Source: Citrus sinensis
Taxonomy: Eukaryota > Streptophyta > Magnoliopsida > Sapindales > Rutaceae
Length of the DNA: 64,000 bases
Assembly: GCF_022201045.2 (NCBI RefSeq)
Contig: NC_068557.1
Span: 28,497,501-28,561,500 of the forward strand
Reading direction: 5' to 3'
The notes below the pieces were generated by a model, which searched no databases, had not been told where the DNA came from, and was given only the letters and a program-made list of their open reading frames with translations. The position numbers were made by a program, and so were the translations under genes. Positions within the stretch are counted from its first letter, which is position 1. Each line of letters starts with the position of its first letter. This document shows, in pieces, positions 58,464-64,000 of the stretch.

Positions 58464-60037
58464 ATGGACATAATCTCACAGTTACAAGAACAAATCAATC
58501 AAATTGCAGGCATCGCTTTTAATACCTTTGGGACACTCCAAAGGGATGCTCCTCCTGTCAGACTCTCTCCGAACTACCCGGAACCACCGGCTAATCCTAC
58601 GGAGGATGCGGCAAACTTTGCGGAGCAACCCAAACTCATGAGTGCTGCTCTTGTAAAAGCTGCTAAGCAGGTCTGCGTTTTGCTTTAATTATAACGGTTT
58701 CTTTAATGAATCATACTTGGATAGAAATGAAACTAACCACAGTGGTTTGGAAAATTTATAGCTAGACGATTTTGGGTAGAATCTTTCTTAGATTCTGAAG
58801 TAAAGAAGTGGAAGATGCATTTGATTTTCTCCTTTTTGGCTATCAATCGCCTCAATTTGCTGCATGCCATTAATGTAATGTTCATTGATTACCGAGTGTT
58901 GAGCTCCCCCAAATTGCTTAATCAGCAGTCCAACATAATATGTCTGCTGCTTGTTGCTCTTGCAGTTTGATGCATTGGTTGCCGCACTTCCATTGGCCGA
59001 GGGTGGTGAAGAAGCTCAACTGAAACGGATTGCTGAACTCCAGGTATATGCTATGGGCTTGTTAGATTTTGGTTTTTCTACACGGAGCATGAATACCTCA
59101 TTTTATTGGTCCAGCCAAGACAACCATAAAATTGATTTTTTTGCTATTAGTTGTCCGGATGCTTCCTCAAGAAATAGATCTAATTACACTTCATTGCATT
59201 TCTTGCTACAAATTTTTGATAATTCAAGCAATTTTTGGGCAAAACAGTTTGTCTCTAATTTATTGCTCTAATGTTTCTTTGTTTATGCATTAACTTGTTT
59301 TTCCTTGTGGTAATTTTCCTTTCCCAGTCTGAAAATGATGCGGTGGGCCAAGATCTGCAAAGGCAGCTGGAAGCTGCAGGTTAAATCAAAGATCCTTATA
59401 CTCATCAATTTGACAGGATATTTAAGTTACGAGAATAGTTAGTTCTTACTGCTTTTGTGGGAAATTATCTTACCAGTCTTCCTCTCAAAAAAATTTATTC
59501 GATAGCCATTTTTCTTTGAGGGGAAATGCTAGTAGTGTCAAAATGCCAACAACTTGTGTCATCTAATCCTTCAATAACTGGACTGGTTTTAGCAATTCTT
59601 AAACACTGATGAATATTTTTTTGGAAAATTGAAATCTACATATTATCTCCTTGCATTATGGGGAGGTATTCTGGATTAGATGCCAGGAGCTCAAACAATT
59701 TTTGCCAATTAGTATCTGGATCATGTGCAAGAAATGCTAGAATTAGGGAAACAAGTTCCAGGGAGCAGTTATTAGATATAACTTAAATCCTGCAAAATAT
59801 ATTCCACTCGACAATCCATCAACAGCTGTGCTGGATACACAGCTAATTTTGTGTCATCTGCTTGTTCTTGGTTTTTCAGCAATTTAATTTTGTGTACCGT
59901 GGGTTATAAATAATTTCTGGTCACCAGAACTAACAATCTCAGTGGGTTTTTTGGTGGCAGAGAAGGAATTGAAACAGGTCCAGGAGCTGTTTAGCCAAGC
60001 GGCAGATAATTGCTTGAACTTGAAGAAACCAAATTGA
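58464..60037 (+). CDS. MED21: Mediator complex subunit 21
   Basis: Four exons, 58464-58670, 58966-59043, 59328-59379 and 59961-60037, all GT-AG, giving 137 residues, the normal size. MED21 pairs with MED7 at the hinge of the Mediator middle module, which links transcription factors to RNA polymerase II. Family features are clear: the N-terminus MDIISQLQEQINQIAGIAFN, then a short proline-rich stretch, and a heptad-repeat helix to the end (AAKQFDALVAALP, AEKELKQVQELFSQAADN). AATAAA occurs at 60101-60106. The gene is convergent with the RBP45 gene. From memory, its Arabidopsis counterpart At4g04780 adjoins the SUFB gene. Confidence 0.97.
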
Positions 60038-60951
60038 GTATATAGGAACAGGAGAAACCCAGCAGTCTGTAGTATAGTTATTGGGGGGCAGTAATACTGT
60101 AATAAATCCAATTTCAATGTTTCTAATCTTTGTTTTGTTTTATTGGAGACTTGTGCTATTTTCTTGTCCTTTCTGAGTTTGAAGTTGGAGCTTTCATGCC
60201 TATGTTGGCAATCAAAAGACACCTTATGCACTATTTTCCCACTAGTGCCTGGAGAAATAAAATCTCAAGTGTTTTTTTTATTCGTCACTGGATAACAAAG
60301 TACACGCAACTTAGATTTTTATCAGGATCCTGTTTTTTTGGCCCTTTTGTTATTTTTTTGAGAAATTTACCAGGATCTTCTGTATGTCAAAGTGGAATCC
60401 TTGAATCTACTTTTTTAAAAATCAATCCATCCAACATATAGCCAGTCTATGCATTCAGGAAAGGACCTGTTTAACCACAACTTACGATTCTGCATTGCAA
60501 TTTACGTCCGCGTTGAAAATTCAGGTAACAGTTCAAACAACATGACCACACCACATAATCAACTACCCAAGCTCATAACATTAAAAACATGTTATTTGCA
60601 TTGCAAGAAAAACAGACATTCAATCCCCACACATTCAAAAAGAAAACTTGCACGTTTCGTGCTGTCAACGTTGAATAAGCCTTGTAGAGTAAAATCAATA
60701 CAGATAGATATATAGCATAATTTAGTAAAAAGCATTTAAATAACAATAAGTAGTACTCACAAAAATTTTATGAGAATGAACGTTCATACAACACATAGCG
60801 ATATTAAGAAAAAGATAAGGGTACAGAGCCTGAACTGGTTTCCTCCAGAGAGGACAGGAAGAAAGATCATTGTAGTAGTATCACACCATTAAGTTACTGC
60901 TACAATAAAAAGCAGTCACATAAACAAAAACTCCTCATCAATATCCACTTC
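60038..60951. other. Spacer between convergent MED21 and RBP45 genes
   Basis: Expected to contain only the two 3' untranslated regions. ORFs here (up to 115 codons) resemble nothing and lie where 3' ends should be. Confidence 0.6.
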
Positions 60952-63900
60952 CTACTGCTGTGGTTGCTGGGGCTGCTGATAATTTCCATATCCTGGATAT
61001 CCTCCGTAGTACATGCTAGGGTCTTGCGGAGCAGCAGCCGCATAACCATAATTCTCATAACCTTGGGCATATCCATAGTATCCAGCATTCCACTGGTTTG
61101 GGTCTGGCTGAGCCTGCATACAAACAGAAACCCGAAAAGCATTAGTTGGATTCAAGGTCACCATACAAAAAGAATCAAAAGATGCATCAGATTATATATA
61201 GGACCTGTTTGTTTGAAGGACTACGTCCCCATGATAGCCGGATATTTTGTCCTCCCAACTGAGTTCCATTTAACATTCTCAATGCTTCCTCTGCACAACT
61301 TCTGAAGAAACACAAATAAAACAGTTTCAAAGAAAATGCCATTACACGACATGCTGCTGTTGATTTAAGAGAGTTTAAGCAGTGATATAGTGCAAATATA
61401 CTTGCCTGTCAGCAAATTGAACAAATCCACATCGCTTGCCTGCTGGTATTTTCACATGTACTAGTTGCCCATATTGGCTGAACAGTTCTCTCAAATGTTC
61501 ATCCGTAACAATAGAGTCCAGATTACCAACAAACACCTGAATCGAAATTCCTCAAATCACAAATGTCTGAAAAACAGGATTCTTGATATTGAAAATGACA
61601 ACAGTACTCACCGTTGTATTATTTGGATCGTCATCACTCTGTGCCACTTGAGAATTCTGATATGAAGCTGCACATGTGAAACAGAAATAAAACATAAGGC
61701 AAACAAGAAGTGAGGAAACAATTCATCCCATCCAAAACCTTGAGGCCAGGGATAAATACAATGCAAGCCCCAGCCAACCTGGATCCCTGAACACTTGTAA
61801 CAATTAAAAATAATGCATTTAAACTGAGAATGTCAAAATGATAATGTTCAATGCAAATGGCCCTAACAGCAAAACAGTTGATATGTCTACCAGTATGAAT
61901 CAAATAAACAATAAAATCACACTTTGTTTTGCAATTGTATCCACACGAGGGTCAACACCAAAACTATAACACAAACCAACCAGTCAAAATAGCTCCATCA
62001 ACCTTATTGAACTATAAAAATATATTCCTCGGAACCATTTGCCGAAAGAGCAACATAACATCTTGCAAAGGCACTGATTATTATAAGTAAACTAAAATTC
62101 AGCAGAAATACTTGCCGATATAATACTATACTACTAAGTCAAATTGTTAGAAGAGACATCCCCATTCTACAGAACATACTTTAGACAAAGGATTGGGCAA
62201 ATCCTAATTACCAAGCTCGGCCAAACACAGAATAAACATTTTAAATTAACAGGGCTTCAACCCAAAAATTATCATGTGATGTTTATTCACCGGAAAGCAT
62301 GTTTTAAACATAAAAACAATAAAAGAAGTTACTTACAACTAAGCCACCCCTTAAAACAATGTCTGGTGAAAAGAACAAGCTTACAGCTCAAAGATGGAAC
62401 AATGAGAATCAACAGGCTGTCAAGGCAAGAAGCAAATATAAAAAAAAAGGGGCTATATAAAGTTGCCAGTTAAATGATAATCCATTGTTTAAAACATTGC
62501 CTCCAATGTAATGGCTAGATTGTCACCTTATTTATTAATCCCCCTTGCAATAGAATTTGTTCGAATCATTCTTAACATAAAATATTATGTAATAACACTG
62601 TTTTATAACACGAACAAGATAATTCTTAATTCAGTTTCCACACCTACAGTAAACAACAGCCATATGATTATTATAACCCATTTACGCGTACTAGGTAAAA
62701 GAGAAAAGGAGCCAAAAAAGTCAAAATCTACAGGAGGACAAAGAGAAGTAAAAATGACAAGCAGATATAAAATTGTCAAAAGAGAAATAGATATGGTGAC
62801 ATTCCCAAGAATAGCCAGCATACCAAATGGAATTTCATGCAGCATAAATGAGATGCCACTGGCACTCATAAGCGATTTCTATCTCATGGAAAAAAAAAAA
62901 AAAAAAAATACACAGCCAAGGAATCTGAAAATGTCAACAGAACTACACACTATGAACAAAAGGGGAAACAACTGAAAGAAACTAATTGTAAAAGCGAGAA
63001 AAACTAAAGCATAAGAAATTTAAAGCATAGTTCTTCTACAATCAATAAAAAACGGAAAGGATAAACCCTAAAAATAAACCTAAATGTTACTGGGATCATA
63101 AATCCTTTAAATAAGTAACTTGACTGACAGCTCAACCAATAGAATGAACTGAACAGATACTCTGAAATGTAGCATAACAGATGCCACAAAAATCTCAAAT
63201 AAAGGACATGACATAAACACAGAAACTGACCTAAACGAGGGCATGCACTAAAGGGATAACCATTTCAGCTGAAATCAGTTCCAGGCCCCATGATGATAGA
63301 GCCTCTTGACACCCTGCTTTGAGACAACAGGAGTTCTATGAGTCCAGATTTTAATAGCATTTACCGTGTCCGCATGTTAAAAGGAAAATAAAGGAACGAA
63401 ATGGCTTTGGAAAGTGCTGCTTATCTTCAATAACATAACTGAAAGCACACTGAACAATAATTGGAGACTAATGTTACAACTTCACCATTTTCCAGGAGCA
63501 AACTTAGAGATTCTATCATCTTAGAAGGATCAACACACATAAACTAATGCAAATTGAAGATGCAAAACAAAAACAGAAGCCAACTAATGTGTGCTGGATG
63601 TAGAGATATTGAAAAAAATAATGATAAAGATCAGCCATCCAATGAAGTACTTAAATTTAAACTTAATTTGCAGACAAAATCCTGTACCAACCACCAAGAA
63701 AGTACCTTTAGGGTACTGCTGCTGACCTGAAACAGTTTTCTTATTAGTAGCTGGACCAATCCGCATTGGTCTCGTAGAACAAAAGACACCATTCATCTCA
63801 GTCATGGCACGTAGCTGTTCACTTTCATCACCAAATCTCACAAATCCATAACCCTTTGTGCGTCCAGTAAGCCTATCAATGACAACCTTTGCACCTTTAG

Positions 63901-64000
63901 TAGAGGGATAGCGGGCCCTGAAGGTCTCTTGAAGCATGTAATCAGTAACGTCAGCAGCCAAATCTCCAACAAATATTGTGTGGTCAGGGGTGTCATCGCG
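60952..64000 (-). CDS. RBP45/47-type RNA-binding protein, 3' part (cut by window edge)
   Basis: A nuclear poly(U)/mRNA-binding protein with three RRMs and a Gln/Tyr/Gly-rich tail. Visible minus-strand exons: 64000 (edge)-63706, 61667-61612, 61536-61406, 61301-61205 and 61113-60952. RRM2 has RNP2 IFVGDL and RNP1 KGYGFVRF; RRM3 has RNP2 VFVGNL and RNP1 KRCGFVQF. The tail is YYGYAQGYENYGY-like and ends in PQQPQQ. The linker SQVAQSDDDPNNTT sits on a small exon of 56 bases. The intron after the exon ending at 61406 must use a GC donor (ACAG before GCAAGT): only that joins GACAG to AAGTTGT as D-R-S-C, as the family requires. The intron between 63706 and 61667 is about 2 kb. The first RRM lies right of the window. 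Confidence 0.93.

Noticed and set aside
59515-59620. GGGGAAATGCTAG-type sequence in a MED21 intron
   Set aside because: It resembles the end of a common plant MITE, but I could not find the opposite end or a target-site duplication.
59884-60441. Minus-strand 115-residue and plus-strand 103-residue ORFs
   Set aside because: They overlap MED21's last exon and 3' end; shadows or chance frames.
62511-62975. 154-residue plus-strand ORF
   Set aside because: It is antisense to the 2-kb intron of the RBP45 gene, includes a lysine run from a poly-A tract, and has no domain.
1-64000. LTR retrotransposons, CRISPR arrays and rRNA
   Set aside because: I looked for paired long direct repeats, reverse-transcriptase or integrase motifs, spaced short repeats and rRNA sequence and found none.

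Overview
The window is nuclear DNA of a flowering plant, most likely a woody rosid eudicot; the protein sequences would suit Citrus, but the genus is a guess. The evidence is intron-rich genes with plant-type GT-AG splice sites, chloroplast-targeted proteins (DEG5, SUFB), plant-specific families (DUF4408/DUF761, PII-2-type LRR protein, a DTX/MATE carrier) and AT-rich intergenic DNA full of small transposons. I found no bacterial, CRISPR or viral features and no LTR retrotransposon.

Layout. 1-2.5 kb: 5' part of ornithine aminotransferase (minus), cut by the left edge. 5.9-9.2 kb: a five-KH-domain RNA-binding protein (minus). 12.3-12.6 kb: a NAA38/LSMD1-like Sm protein (plus). 13.3-15.9 kb: thylakoid-lumen protease DEG5 (minus). 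From memory, the last three match the Arabidopsis order At4g18370-At4g18372-At4g18375. 16-25 kb is repeat-rich (hAT-type MITE, SINEs, palindromic fold-back elements, a long-inverted-repeat element) around one DUF4408/DUF761 gene, followed by a tRNA-Glu(UUC). 26.1-27.5 kb: PII-2-like LRR protein. 29.8-34.0 kb: six-exon MATE transporter (plus). 34.6-39.5 kb: HSP70-16-type HSP110 chaperone (minus). 40-46 kb is a transposon cluster: two neighbouring long-TIR elements each with a 9-bp target-site duplication, and a truncated hAT element nested in a SINE. 47.5-47.9 kb: a small basic plant protein of unknown function. 51.5-53.6 kb: SUFB, head-to-head with an AT-hook gene at 53.9-57.4 kb. 58.5-60.0 kb: Mediator subunit MED21. 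60.95 kb to the right edge: an RBP45-type triple-RRM protein (minus), cut by the edge. SUFB and MED21 are, from memory, also neighbours in Arabidopsis (At4g04770/At4g04780).

The genes are unrelated housekeeping loci and do not form a pathway. Exon structures below were read by hand from splice signals and reading-frame continuity; two introns (MATE intron 5 and an RBP45 intron) need GC-AG splicing. The most unusual material is non-coding: long-hairpin elements, a perfect-looking hairpin in a DEG5 intron, and a SINE whose head is a run of perfect hairpins. I saw nothing that I could defend as a wholly new gene system.
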